From Mycocentrospora acerina (taxonomy: Eukaryota; Ascomycota; Dothideomycetes; Pleosporales), in contig JAKUHH010000026.1 of the NCBI GenBank assembly GCA_022701365.1, positions 62,001 through 126,000 of the forward strand: a stretch of 64,000 nucleotides of DNA, given 5' to 3'. Made by a program: the position numbers and the translations under genes. The notes beneath the pieces were generated by a model that ran no database searches, was not told the DNA's origin, and saw only the letters and a list, made by a program, of their open reading frames with translations. Positions 10,732-21,280 of this stretch are shown one piece after another (position 1 is the first letter of the stretch; every line of letters starts with the position of its first letter).

Positions 10732-12075
10732 AGTAAGTTAAAACGACATTCAATTGATCAGTTCAAAAGCACATGATAACTAAAACAAAATAAAAAGGGT
10801 CCTCGACTGACATGGCCTCCAGTGCAAAACAATGCTCAAGAATTCAACCAACACGGCACTTCTCCCTCTACACCCTCACCGACCCAAACCCTCCCTATAA
10901 TCGACATCTCTCCTTTCCTCTCTGCCTCTTTCTCCTCCTCCAATGCCTTGGCACGCCAAAAGACTGCTTCTGACATCAACTCTGCATGTCTAAACTACGG
11001 GTTCTTCTACCTCACCGGGCACGGGATCCCCATCTCCACATTAGACGAGATCCTCAGCCTAGCGCAGAGATTCTTCGCGCTGCCGCTCGCGGAGAAGGAG
11101 AAGATTAAGCGGTTTGATGCTGGGGGGCTGGAGGGCGGGGATAGTGCAAGAGGGTATCAGGGGCTGGGTGAGAATGTTACGGGCGGGGTGGAGGATCGGC
11201 AGGAGGCGGTGGATTGGTATAGAGAGTGGGATGCTGATAAGAGGGAAGTTGGGGAAGGGGGAGAGGGAAGCGTGAAGGCGCTGCAGGGTGTGAATCTGTG
11301 GCCTGAGGAGCCGAGGGGGTTGAGGGAAAAGTACGAGGAGTATATTGAGGTGGTAAAGGGTGTGGGGAAGGCGGTGGTGAAGGCTATGGGGGTGGCGCTT
11401 GAGCTTGGGCCGGCGGAGGAAGGCAAAGAGGGGGAGGACGACGACGAGGATGAAGATTACTTTGTGAGAAAGTGTAGGGACTCGTTTTGGGTGTTGAGGA
11501 TGATTGGCTACCCGCCTCTTTCTCCTTCAGACACACCTTCATCTTCATCTTCATCTGCAACGAAGACAGAAACAGAAACAGAAACAGGGGCAGAAACCGA
11601 TACAGATGACAACTCCAACTCCAACCCGGACGAAGCCACACAATTCTCATGCGGCGCCCACACAGACTACGGCTGCATCACGCTCCTCCTCGCCACCCCA
11701 TCACCCCACAGCCTCCAAATCCTACACCAACCCCCCAACTCAACGCAATCAACCTGGCTCGCCCTCTCCCCCCCACCCGGCGTCTTCGTCGTCAACGTCG
11801 GCGACATGATCGAGCGGTGGACAAACGGCGTGTGGAAAAGCACCCTGCATCGTGTCATTCACACTGGCGAGACATACCGCGTGTCCGTGCCGTTTTTCTA
11901 CGAGCCCGAGTTTGGGGCGAGGGTTCGGCCGTTGCGCAAGTTTGTGGGCAGGGGGACGGGCAGGGGAAATGGCGAGGGGTTTGGTAGGGATGCTAGGGAG
12001 GGAACGACGTATGGGGAGCATTTGCTGACTAAAGTGGTGGGGAATTTTTATTACTCGCGGAGGACGGAATGGTGA
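10732..12075 (+). CDS. 2-oxoglutarate/Fe(II)-dependent dioxygenase (isopenicillin N synthase-like)
   Basis: 417 residues of the DIOX_N plus 2OG-FeII_Oxy family (plant/fungal IPNS and ACC-oxidase superfamily); the substrate is unknown. The N-terminal domain has PIIDISPFL and YGFFYLTGHGIP. The catalytic domain has HTDYGC (HxD iron ligands), STLHRV (distal His) and YRVSVPFF (Arg binding 2-oxoglutarate). A Ser/Thr/Glu-rich insertion at about residues 235-270 is unusual. No in-frame ATG exists upstream of the domain. A phase-1 intron at 10733-10822 (donor GTAAGT, branch CTGAC at 10807, acceptor CCAG) would join the A at 10732 to TG at 10823 and so create the ATG, which is the start I use. Without that intron the frame would begin at GTG 10822. 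Confidence 0.82.
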
Positions 12076-12892
12076 GGGTGGGAGAGGGGGGGTGGGGGGT
12101 CAGGTAGTTGAGGGGTTTGAATATTGAAAATCCACCGGGAAAACGGAGAGGGTCTTCAGAAGATCATGTATATACGTACTCCCCTTGTTATTTAATTGGG
12201 CATCGTCGGTGCTTCAGCATTCGGGGAATCATTCTCACGATCCAAGGTTTCAAATTTTTCTAGTTTGAGGAGAACCAACAAACGAAAACAGGTCAAGGTG
12301 ATTACAAAAGGGTTATTAATAGCGATCTTTCCAAAGAGAGCAAAATCTCTCTGCCTTGGCGGGCCCCCAGGTGTGCTATTCTATTCCTTCCTCCACTCCC
12401 ATCTTTGACTCCTCCTGCCAACCCCATGAAACGTTCAAAGGGGCAAAAAAATACCGGTAAAGTGACCTTGTACGATGCAGCCCATGAGGACGAAGAGCGA
12501 GACCAGAAAAAAAGAGATTTTGCTTGTCAGTCTAGCCTGGCCTGAGCAGTACATGAATGTCAGGAACAGGGAAGCTAATGAACAAGTAAAAAAAAATGCA
12601 GATGAATGCTGCCGAGGACGATTGATTTGAATGCCATACTTGCCAAAGAGGCTGTGAATGGCTAATGATGATAAACAAAGGAAAAAACTAGCAGCAAATT
12701 CCACCCGTAAAAGACACCAAAACACCGGTCGCTGAATGATGTGGACAAGTTGAGTGAAGGAAGCTTTGAGTGGAAAAAAAGGAGAGTGCAGAGATGACAT
12801 CATTTTTTATAGATGCAAAAAGGTGCCTGCAATGGCTTTTTCCACGCCCGTCTCGCAAAAAACATGCTCTATCATTTGTCTAGAGAGTACTG
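12076..12892. other. Convergent intergenic region
   Basis: 817 bp between the 3' ends of the dioxygenase (+) and the PDK1-like kinase (-). It should contain both 3' UTRs. No ORF with coding character, RNA gene or repeat is seen beyond short poly-A/T and poly-G runs. Confidence 0.6.
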
Positions 12893-15574
12893 CTAGAAGT
12901 TTGCAAGTCCATTCTTTGAACTCCGCTTGCTGAATCGCTTTCTGCTCTTGACTGAGTCGCTATCGCCGCGGTCTTTGTGCAAGTGTCCGTGCCGTGTGGC
13001 GGGGATGTTGACGCCGTCTAGTACCGAGTCGCCTGCTAGAGTACTGCTCGGGGTAGAGAGACTAGAATTTAGCTCGCTAAGTGTGGCGTCGCCTGGATAC
13101 GAATTTGTGATTGTTTGTGAGAGAGCGTAGTCTCTGGCTTGTTCGATGCTGTCGAGCCATTCTTGGGTCGAGTATTTACTACCGTTGGGGTCGCTGGTAG
13201 TGCTCTTGGGATCTTCAAAAACGTATTGCTTGTCTCGCTTGAATACTGTTAGCAGGCCGCAGAAACTGATACGAGAGGGTGAACTGACTGTTTCCACAAG
13301 CCAAGCTGTGAGACCCTTGGAGTCTTGGAATGACCGCCATGTGCTGCCCGGTGCTAGCAGCGACACTTCTTCTTTTAGCTTTTTGTCGCTTGTGCCCGCA
13401 GCACACATCAATACGCGCGCATTGGAAGTGATCATGACAAGCCGTTGTCGTTTTTTGATCGTGTTACTGCTGAAGAAACGCGAGAACTTCTTCGGTGTCT
13501 CGGCTGGCTCGTCTTTCCCGCCGACGGGGTGACCTGCGGGATGTTGCACGATGAACATGTTGCCAACCTTTAATATCCGTTCATCTCTTTTTGTTAACAC
13601 CGGAGACCAATCGATATCCAGTTGGCTGGGAGGCGGTAGCTCAGTAATGAGCCTCGGTTTGGGCCGCGCTTGGCTGCTGGAGGCTGCACCAGGTGCCGAA
13701 ACTGATGCTGTGTTACCGACGAGGGCGTCTTTCGAGTAAGAGGGGCCGTAGTTACCATTGAGCTTAATGGGCTCCTGCGGAGGCGGACTGTAAGACTTGA
13801 GACGCGGAGCCTTTTGCTTCCACAGGCCCTTGCCCCACACGATGCCGTCGAAGAAGGGATGAGTCTTGATGTGTTCCATGGGCAGCCGGGTTAGGGGGTC
13901 TAAAACCAACAGCCTTTCAACCAAGTCTTTTGCGAGGGGGGGGAACCCGTCTGGGAAAGCGTAATCCAAGCCTACAATCTTCTGGAACGTCATGTACTCG
14001 TTGGCAGCCTTGAATGGAGGGCGGCCTGCGAGGAGCTGGTAGATGATGCAGCCAAACGCCCACAGATCACTTGCTTTGCAGGCATTCTTGTCTGTAAGCA
14101 GCTCTGGAGAAACGTACTCTGCAGTACCAACAAATGACTGTGCGCGATCTGATTGTGCGGCCTCCATGGGGTCCCCGGTAATGGAGCCCGTGCCGTTGGA
14201 CTTGTTCTGCTCGAGGATCTTTGCTGTCCCAAAGTCTGTGACTTTGACGTGCATTTGGTCGTCGAGCAGAACGTTTTCTGGCTTCAGGTCGCGATGTATG
14301 ACGCCCTTGTTGTGCATGTAGTCGATGGCGTCGAGTATTTGGGCGCCGTAGAATCGCGTGCACTCGACGTCAAAGGTGCCCATTTTCTTCAGGAAGCCCA
14401 GCAACTCTCCGCCAGAAGCCAGGTCGAGCACAAAGTACAGCGAGCGTTCGTCCTGGAAGGTGTAGTAGAGGCGGACGACGCCGGGGTGCTCTGTGAGGCG
14501 GTTGAGGGTGTCTTTTTCAATGTTTACGTATTTGACCTTCTTCTCCTTGATAATGTGGCGCTTGTCGAGGACCTTGATGGCGTATTCGCGCAGCGTTGTG
14601 CGGTCGGTGGCGGCCATGACGGTGCTGTAGGAGCCCTCGCCCAGGGTGCGCCCAAAGTTGAAGTCCTTGACGCCCTTCTTGACGACTCTGGTCACGGGCC
14701 GTCCGTTCTGGTCGACGTCCTGCCTTGTGCTGACCGCCGCCCCCCGCTCCTTCCACTCCTCGGTGCTGGGCATGGGGCCGCCCTCGATGGCGTAGGGCGA
14801 GCTGGACAGGTGTGCGGCGTCCATTGGTATGCGGCGCGAGCTCCTCCGCGGCGGCAGGGGGCCGTTGGGCGACGAGAGCTGGGCTGACTGGCGGTAGGGG
14901 TCGCGCCGGCTGGCCTCGCGGGAGGGCATGGCGCTCGGGGCGACGCGCGAGCTGCTGGTGCGGCGAATGTCCATGGCCTCGTCGGTGTAGCGGTAGGTGC
15001 CGGGGGCGGTGTTGGAGCTGGTGGACAGGTTCGAGTGCATGTACATGTTGGTCGACATGGGCCGCTCGCGCAGCGGCTGGGGCTGGGCTGGGGGCTGGGA
15101 CGGCGGCGGCGCGGCGCTGCGTGGCTGCATCAGGGGCCCGGGCGCGTACGAGGGGTAGGCCATCTGCTGCTGGATCTGGTGGGCGAGCGGCATTGACTGG
15201 CGGTGGCTGAGGCGCGACGAGTAGGGCGAGGGCTGCGACGGCGAGGGCTGCACCGACGACGACGATGACGACGGCACCTCTGCCAGCGGGGACGGGTAGC
15301 CGGCCGGCGACGACGACGGCGACGACGGCGAGGCGGCGCCAAAGGCATGCGGCTCTACGCCCAGCAGCTCGACGTCGTGCGGCTCGTGGGGCCGCGGTCG
15401 CTCCGTCCTGGTGCTCGACGACGAGGCTTGCGAGGGCGAGGGCGGGCAGGGCGCGACATGCTGGCCGTCGGCGGGCAGCGAAGAGGGCAGGGCGGGCGGC
15501 GGCGCGTCGTCCTCGTCTGGGTTCGCGATGCGCAGGCCGCCGAGGGACTGCGACAGGCTCAGGTCGCCGTTCAT
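12893..15574 (-). CDS. PDK1-type serine/threonine protein kinase (Pkh1/Ksg1 orthologue)
   Basis: Single exon, 893 residues. The product should be the AGC-family master kinase that phosphorylates activation loops of other AGC kinases in sphingolipid, cell-integrity and TOR signalling. The first 300 residues are disordered (Ser/Pro/Gln-rich). The kinase domain covers about 303-575: glycine loop GEGSYS, catalytic Lys 334 in YAIK, HRDLKPEN with Asp 429, DFG at 447, and the PDK1-type activation segment SFVGTAEYVSPE. Ser 480 there corresponds to the autophosphorylated serine of PDK1. A PH-like domain follows at about 680-830, ending a layout typical of fungal PDK1 homologues. The 5' end is very GC-rich and gives long spurious ORFs in other frames. 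Confidence 0.94.
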   Translation of the reverse strand: MNGDLSLSQSLGGLRIANPDEDDAPPPALPSSLPADGQHVAPCPPSPSQASSSSTRTERPRPHEPHDVELLGVEPHAFGAASPSSPSSSPAGYPSPLAEVPSSSSSSVQPSPSQPSPYSSRLSHRQSMPLAHQIQQQMAYPSYAPGPLMQPRSAAPPPSQPPAQPQPLRERPMSTNMYMHSNLSTSSNTAPGTYRYTDEAMDIRRTSSSRVAPSAMPSREASRRDPYRQSAQLSSPNGPLPPRRSSRRIPMDAAHLSSSPYAIEGGPMPSTEEWKERGAAVSTRQDVDQNGRPVTRVVKKGVKDFNFGRTLGEGSYSTVMAATDRTTLREYAIKVLDKRHIIKEKKVKYVNIEKDTLNRLTEHPGVVRLYYTFQDERSLYFVLDLASGGELLGFLKKMGTFDVECTRFYGAQILDAIDYMHNKGVIHRDLKPENVLLDDQMHVKVTDFGTAKILEQNKSNGTGSITGDPMEAAQSDRAQSFVGTAEYVSPELLTDKNACKASDLWAFGCIIYQLLAGRPPFKAANEYMTFQKIVGLDYAFPDGFPPLAKDLVERLLVLDPLTRLPMEHIKTHPFFDGIVWGKGLWKQKAPRLKSYSPPPQEPIKLNGNYGPSYSKDALVGNTASVSAPGAASSSQARPKPRLITELPPPSQLDIDWSPVLTKRDERILKVGNMFIVQHPAGHPVGGKDEPAETPKKFSRFFSSNTIKKRQRLVMITSNARVLMCAAGTSDKKLKEEVSLLAPGSTWRSFQDSKGLTAWLVETVSSPSRISFCGLLTVFKRDKQYVFEDPKSTTSDPNGSKYSTQEWLDSIEQARDYALSQTITNSYPGDATLSELNSSLSTPSSTLAGDSVLDGVNIPATRHGHLHKDRGDSDSVKSRKRFSKRSSKNGLANF

Positions 15575-16318
15575 CGTGGCAGCCGCAGTGGGCGCGGAGA
15601 GGCTGCCGGCGACGAGACGGCTGCCGGCGGGGCGGTGGAATCAGCGTGCAGAGTCGGAGCCGGAGAGGGTGGGCATGGGGCAGTCCCAGCGGCCGGTGTA
15701 CTGGCGATTGGGATGCGGCCGTCGAAAGTGAGGATGGCAAGCCCGTTGGTGGTGCTGCACGGAACTCGCTGGCTGCACCGCTCGGCCCAGCGCTGACGAC
15801 GTCCACACGGAGCTCCAGGCACCACGCGCCACGCACTACACTCGCTCTATGCGCTACACACCCGCTCTATCCACTACACACTATGCTCCACTGCCACCAC
15901 CACCACCACCACCACCACAATTAATACAACTACCATGCCCCAGCGCTCGAGTAGTGCTTGCCACGTGACTGCCTGGCTGATTGTCTGACTTGATCGTGCT
16001 GGCAACATGAACATGGCGCGAGACGAGTGCTGGCCGTCGACAGTGAGGCCCATCCGGCAAGCACCATGCTCATGTCCTTCTCTCCATCTGCCACCACCTC
16101 TCTTACAGCCAAGCCAGGCAGTGGCAGGGTAGAGTAAGTATCCAAGGCAGCTGCTTCGTCTCGCGTTGCATTCTAAAAAAGATCACATTTGCATCCACCT
16201 CACTTGACTCGCTCTGCTTTTGGACTTTTTGATTGTCCTACTCTTTGACTTTTTGGTTGCCTGCCTTTTTGAACTGCTCCCTATTTCCTCCAAATCTCCT
16301 TTTGACAGTCCAATTGAC
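15575..16318. promoter_or_regulatory. Divergent promoter region with a CCA-repeat tract
   Basis: 744 bp between the divergent kinase (-) and the unknown gene at 16319 (+). It contains a perfect (CCA)n run at about 15892-15919 and must hold both promoters. I cannot name specific factor sites. A TTG-initiated in-frame extension of the right-hand gene back to 16220 exists but has no ATG. Confidence 0.5.
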
Positions 16319-18307
16319 ATGTTGCGTCTGAAGCCATCAGAGCTCACCTTGACCCCTGACGATGTTGAAGACACCATCCGCCGCATCGCATACAGACGGG
16401 CCAACAGAATTTCCATAAACCCTCATGCATCGCTCTCTACACAACATGCACCGCCAGTACTTAGACGTGGCCCGCAAAGATCGGTACGGGATGCCATCAC
16501 CACAAGTGGGCACGGCCCCATCTTAGCACCTCCGCCTCAGTATGCCATTTACGCCTCTGCAGAAGAGGATGACGAGGCCGTTGACAGTCATGGATCAATC
16601 TTCGCAAGGAGGTTCCAACGCAATGACAGCCATTCAAACATTGCCACCTTTTCTTACACACGTCACACATACACATATCCCACATCCGACGTTGCTTCAC
16701 CAGCGCCTCATACCACACAGCTTCCCCTTAGGCTTGTAAGAAGTCAGGAAGAACTAGTGACGCAATCATCTTTCGATCATCAAACTTCAGAAGTTACGGT
16801 TGCGCCTTCAAATCACTCGTCTGAACGCTCCACATTTGGCATAGCCAGGACAAGTGCGTCTGATGAGACAGACAGAGCACCATTAGACACTGTCCCAACG
16901 GTCCATAATCACAGTCCCGCTGAGCTGCGAGGGGGTGGTGGCCGTCTCAATAGGTACCGAGCTCATGTTGGTGGAGGCACGCTTCATACACTATTTGGCT
17001 TGAACCAAGTACATGCATCCAGCCCACCACAAGATAGCGTGCCACACTCTGGTTCTACTGATTCTCATCATACTGTCGAAAACGGAAAGGAAGCATATCA
17101 CCTACAAGGGTATTTCACGGGTAAAAAATGGCTCGAATATGACTTTCAAAGACTTACGCCAGTGCCACACACGGAGCCGCGACAGCGTACTCGACAACAA
17201 CAACCACAAGCTCCCGCGCGAAGTCGTTCATTATGCAGCGCTCCCAGTATGTTGTTTCCAACAAAACAGCAGCTCACAACGAAATCATCTACAGATGACG
17301 TTTTTGGAAGATTCACAGTGCCCGAGTTTCCTTCCCGACAGTCTAGCAGCGACCAAACTGAGCACTCACCGTTGCCAACCGCACCATACACCCACACCCC
17401 AAACACAACAAGATCCTATACTGGTAATTTCGGCATGCTAGATATGAATAGACAACACTTGGACGTAACTACAGCAGCAGAACGAGATCTTTCCTCTCCA
17501 CTTGATCAGTTTCAGGAGTATTTTCGAGAGCTTGTACGAGCCCAAAATCCTCAACGAGCCATGTCTTACCAGGCCGATGTTTCACACATTCAAATTGATG
17601 AACTCAGCAACCGTCGGTCTGTGCATAGCACACCAAGCATATTGGATCAAAATTGGCACGTTGGAGGCGATGCTCACGATTTGCAAGTCTCAATTCACGA
17701 GTCGGCTTACGCACGACTGCAAAATGCTCTCGAAGCCATTAACCAGATAAACACAAGAAATCGCAGAGGCACCAACCCGTCTCGACACAGCACGCTACAT
17801 GGCACCACCCCCCGTGAAACTCCCACTCAACCCCGAGCACAATCTACACACCAGCCCGTCGCATACAGAACATCTTCACGACACCACTACGAGCAAACAA
17901 GACTACCAAGCAGCTCACCCTATACCCAAAGCTTCTCCCACATCTCCCAAGCCCTCTCCTCCACCCACCTCTTTCCACCTGCCATTTTACCCCGGCGCCA
18001 ACACAACAGCGAAGCCCCACCCCCTAACCCTACACGCGCCCACCCATCTACATTCCTCGCCCTCGACCACGGCAGCGGAACAACCAGTCGACCGCCCTCA
18101 TTCGTGCGTGCTGCAACATCTGCGCGTCGCTATCGTCCGTACGTATCGGTCCAACAGATGAATCAGGAAAATTCCGGCGAGGCAGAGGAGGAGATGATGA
18201 GAAGGGAAAGGGAGGCAGTGGGCGCGAGGTATGGTGTGGATGGGCAGGGGGAGGTGATGGATGACACGCCCCCGAGGCTGGGTAGGCTAGAGAGACGTAT
18301 GGGTTGA
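16319..18307 (+). CDS. Uncharacterised disordered fungal protein
   Basis: 662 residues, single exon, from the first in-frame ATG at 16319. I do not recognise it. The only dense, conserved-looking part is the N-terminus (about residues 1-30: LRLKPSELTLTPDDVEDTI followed by RRIAYRRANR), which reads as a short amphipathic, basic segment. The rest is low-complexity, rich in Ser, Thr, His, Gln and Pro, with no membrane segment. A short helical stretch near residue 460 (ARLQNALEAINQINTRNRR) could mediate pairing. A role in signalling or the nucleus would be a guess. Its coding status rests on length, the ATG context and the absence of stops. Confidence 0.75.
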   Translation: MLRLKPSELTLTPDDVEDTIRRIAYRRANRISINPHASLSTQHAPPVLRRGPQRSVRDAITTSGHGPILAPPPQYAIYASAEEDDEAVDSHGSIFARRFQRNDSHSNIATFSYTRHTYTYPTSDVASPAPHTTQLPLRLVRSQEELVTQSSFDHQTSEVTVAPSNHSSERSTFGIARTSASDETDRAPLDTVPTVHNHSPAELRGGGGRLNRYRAHVGGGTLHTLFGLNQVHASSPPQDSVPHSGSTDSHHTVENGKEAYHLQGYFTGKKWLEYDFQRLTPVPHTEPRQRTRQQQPQAPARSRSLCSAPSMLFPTKQQLTTKSSTDDVFGRFTVPEFPSRQSSSDQTEHSPLPTAPYTHTPNTTRSYTGNFGMLDMNRQHLDVTTAAERDLSSPLDQFQEYFRELVRAQNPQRAMSYQADVSHIQIDELSNRRSVHSTPSILDQNWHVGGDAHDLQVSIHESAYARLQNALEAINQINTRNRRGTNPSRHSTLHGTTPRETPTQPRAQSTHQPVAYRTSSRHHYEQTRLPSSSPYTQSFSHISQALSSTHLFPPAILPRRQHNSEAPPPNPTRAHPSTFLALDHGSGTTSRPPSFVRAATSARRYRPYVSVQQMNQENSGEAEEEMMRREREAVGARYGVDGQGEVMDDTPPRLGRLERRMG

Positions 18308-18814
18308 ATGAGTGGTAGCTGGGAGGGATATCACTTTAGGGGGTTTTGCGTGAGAAATGAAGAAAAATGAAAAATGAAAAAGAAGAGGATGGAGCGGTGT
18401 GGTACGATGAGGGTAAAATGGGTATAGTGCTAGAAACAACATCAGTAATGCGTGTACCAAAGTGCAGGTAAAATATGTTTTTTTTTAAAAAGCCTTTTGT
18501 TGTAATGTGTTGTTACAAATTGATTGACATGATAAGTGAGTGGGTTGGATACAAGCTCTCCTGTTGAGTTCTGGATTATTCGAAAGAAGGAGAGAAAAAG
18601 ATGGAACTAGTAAAAAAAATGTGATGAGAAGATGTAGAGATGGCTTTGGCTGGTTCTGTAAATCACTTGAGCAAAAAGTATATTCATTAATCCTTCCATA
18701 CACGCACAACATGATGACGGGGTAATCAAACTCGTCGTCCCCACTAACAAAACTGCCTTTTTCCTTATTTCAAAACTCACTTCACTTCAATCCCACCCCC
18801 TCCCCTACCTACGC
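18308..18814. other. Convergent intergenic region
   Basis: 507 bp between the 3' ends of two convergent genes. AT-rich with A/T runs near 18478-18490. Nothing else is seen. Confidence 0.6.
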
Positions 18815-19492
18815 CTAATCAATAATCTCAACATCCAACTCGCCAAACTGCGCCTTCAACTCCCCCTCCCCATCACCCTCCTTTGTCGGCCTAGCCACAT
18901 ACCCGCCAACCCCAATACTCCACCCGTCCTGCTCGGCAAAAAACCAATTCACCTCCCGCAGCGGCAAGCGCTCTCCCTGCGCATCAACAAGGTACACCCA
19001 CAGGCTTTTTCCTAGGACGTCCTTCTCGCGCCGCACTTCGATGGTTGCCGTAGGTCCGGCGGTGGAAGAAGTGCTGTCGTCGCCGGAAGATGTAGATGTA
19101 GATGTAGATGTGTAGGGCGGTATGAGAGGGACGATGCTCCAGTCTGCCCACGTGTCACATCCCACGGTGGATATGTAGGGCTTTCCGTAGTAGAATTCGA
19201 TTCCTGTTTTCAGCCATTTGGTCTCTTCGTTGCTTAGGCCTGGTTTGGTGAGGTGCAACAGTAGGCCTGCTTGGTCGTATTGGCGCAGCTGGGAGGCTGG
19301 GGGGAGGGTGAATGTTAGGCGTGCGCGTTGGAAGTTGCTCAATGGGTGCGTGGGGAGTGGGGAGGGGTGCGTGGGCGCGCTGAAGGAGTTGTGCGTCGGG
19401 GGTTTGCGCCAGATGTCTGTTCCTGGCGGGGTGGAAAGGGGGAAGGAGGGATGGGTGGTGGTGGTGGTTTTTGGTGGGGGTTGGGAGGACAT
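18815..19492 (-). CDS. DUF1349 family protein (concanavalin A-like fold)
   Basis: 225 residues, single exon, start at the ATG whose complement is 19490-19492. The sequence fits the DUF1349 / 'regulation of enolase protein 1' family, a jelly-roll (concanavalin A-like) fold related to beta-xylosidase-like modules. The supporting pattern is the early FTLPPASQLRQYDQAGLLL, then WLKTGIEFYYGKPYISTV, a WADWSIVPL strand and the closing REVNWFFAEQDGWSIGVGGYVARP block. No signal peptide is seen, so it is probably cytosolic. The family is widespread in fungi, but its biochemical function is not established. A Thr/Ser repeat near residue 130 is the only low-complexity insert. Confidence 0.85.
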   Translation of the reverse strand: MSSQPPPKTTTTTHPSFPLSTPPGTDIWRKPPTHNSFSAPTHPSPLPTHPLSNFQRARLTFTLPPASQLRQYDQAGLLLHLTKPGLSNEETKWLKTGIEFYYGKPYISTVGCDTWADWSIVPLIPPYTSTSTSTSSGDDSTSSTAGPTATIEVRREKDVLGKSLWVYLVDAQGERLPLREVNWFFAEQDGWSIGVGGYVARPTKEGDGEGELKAQFGELDVEIID

Positions 19493-20243
19493 GATCAACC
19501 GTAGGTGATGAGGTAGTAAAGTGAAGTCAGGTAAAGTAGCGTAATGGTAAAGTCAGGTGGGATGTGGTGAGGGAAATGTAAATCAAATGGGGTGGTGGTA
19601 TTTATCTACGAGCATACGTGATGTGCTTTGTAGGAGCAACTTGCTTGGATGATGCAAAGGACATGTTGATTGGCAGGATGTCGGATGTACCGACTTGAGT
19701 AGCTCAGGAATTCCACAATTCTAGACTGTATAGTCATCCTATGCTCTGTTGATTACGATGCCTCGGTCATCTTTTCAACTTAGTATGCAACACTGAGTGA
19801 CGAAATAGGGAAAGTGGGGTGCTGTTCTTGGCGATGGAGTGCGAGATTTAGCCGCTTGGGGGGGATGATGCTGCAGGTTCAGATCGCCACAAGTAGTCCT
19901 TGCCTCAAATCGTGCTTTTTGGTGGAGTCTATTGAGGTGTATGATGTGTGTGACAGGTGGTGCTTGCCTGTCTGAGCGACGAGGTGCGAGGTCAGCTGGT
20001 CAACACTGCAAGGCAGATTTGCACGCAATACCAGCCAAAATCTGCAAAGTACTGGAGGGCTTGCAGGCATTTGCAACATGGACTGGGCTATTTTTATAAA
20101 CACATTGCATTGAAATTCAGTGCTGTCAATCAACTTGCATTCATTTCTTGTAAGACATGACGGCGCAACGCAAGCAAACGGAACATTTCGTGTTGTACAA
20201 TACGTTGATCCGCAGGTATATACAGTCATTCGCTCTCTATTCT
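19493..20243. other. Intergenic region
   Basis: 751 bp between the 3' end of the complex I subunit gene and the start of the DUF1349 gene, both on the minus strand. It should hold the DUF1349 promoter. No coding ORF or repeat is seen. Confidence 0.55.
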
Positions 20244-21280
20244 CTATTTCTTCTGCTCGCCCTCTTTTGGTGGCTCCGGCTTGGGTGTTGGCAGTCTGAA
20301 CTGTGGGGCGGTCAGTAAAAGTCCAACAAGCAGCACTACGCCATGCATGCGTAAGACTCACGTTGTCTGGCTTCAGATCGTCACCAGGCCCAACCTGCTC
20401 CCATGCTGACGAGCCGCCACGGAAGTTCCTGAATGCCTGGGTCATCTCCAGGGGTTCTACGACAATCCTCTTCTTCTCCTCGTCGTATCTGATTTCAGTG
20501 TATCCTGTCATGGGGAAGTCCTTTCGCAGTGGGTGACCGTCAAAACCGTAGTCGGTCATGATTCGCCTCAGATCCGGGTGGCCAACAAAGAAGACACCAA
20601 ACAAATCGTAGACTTCTCGCTCGTACCAGTTGGCGCCGTCGTAGAGATCGCAAAGACTGGGCACGGGGGTCGCCTCGTCGGCATATGTCTTGACCCTCAG
20701 GCGCGAGTTGTGGCGGATGCTGAGCATGTTGTAGACAACCTCGAAGCGCTGGTCCTTGGTGGGGTAGTCGACGGCTGTGATGTCTGAGATTTGCGTGTAC
20801 TCGGCGGCGGTGTGGTGCTTGAGGAAGGTGAAGGTGGGGATGACGCCGGCCGGGGGGATGTAGATGGTCAATTCGTCCTTCCAGACGGAGAATCTGGGGG
20901 CTCGTCAGACGCAGCCACGGGGCAGGGTGGGCGCTCGACCTACTGCTGGACGTATTTGGGCAGGCACGACATGAGGTACTGGCCGTACTTGTGCAGCGCC
21001 TCGCCCTTTTCCTTGTACTTGTCGGCCGGGTTCACAATGGCGGCCTTGAGCTTGGCCATGGGGTCGCGGGGAGCAAACTGCGCGCAAAGTCAGCACCAGC
21101 AGCCTCGCGGCAATGGCAGTCGTGGCGCACCCGCATGTTGGGCGTCTCCGTGTTCTGGCCCGCGACCTCCTTGGCCCGCAGTGCAGTCGAGGCAAAGGTG
21201 CGCACCGCGGCCTGGGAGCAGCTCGTCGAGCGCGCGGCGGCGGCGGCCAATGGGCGGCCCACTGCTAGCCGGAGAGCCAT
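20244..21280 (-). CDS. nuo30.4: NADH:ubiquinone oxidoreductase 30-kDa subunit (NDUFS3/NuoC)
   Basis: 290 residues from four exons: 21280-21131, 21077-20944, 20893-20362 and 20300-20244. Introns are 53, 50 and 61 nt, with CTGAC branch sites visible in introns 1 and 3, and all junctions keep the frame. The product is a core subunit of the peripheral arm of mitochondrial complex I. The first 35 residues are Ala/Arg-rich, as in a mitochondrial targeting sequence. The respiratory-chain 30-kDa signature is complete at about residues 170-200 (YEREVYDLFGVFF, GHPDLRRI, TDYGFDGHPLRKDFP). The last exon gives the basic tail ending EGEQKK. Length matches fungal orthologues. It is divergent from NOT4. Confidence 0.96.

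Noticed and set aside
14517..15836. Minus-strand ORF of 439 codons overlapping the kinase N-terminus in another frame
   Set aside because: Arg/Pro/Ala-rich translation caused by very high GC; no domain, and the PDK1 frame explains the region.
19879..20361. Continuation of the complex I subunit ORF past its third exon
   Set aside because: This reads through a GTGAGT donor; splicing to 20300 restores the conserved basic C-terminus.
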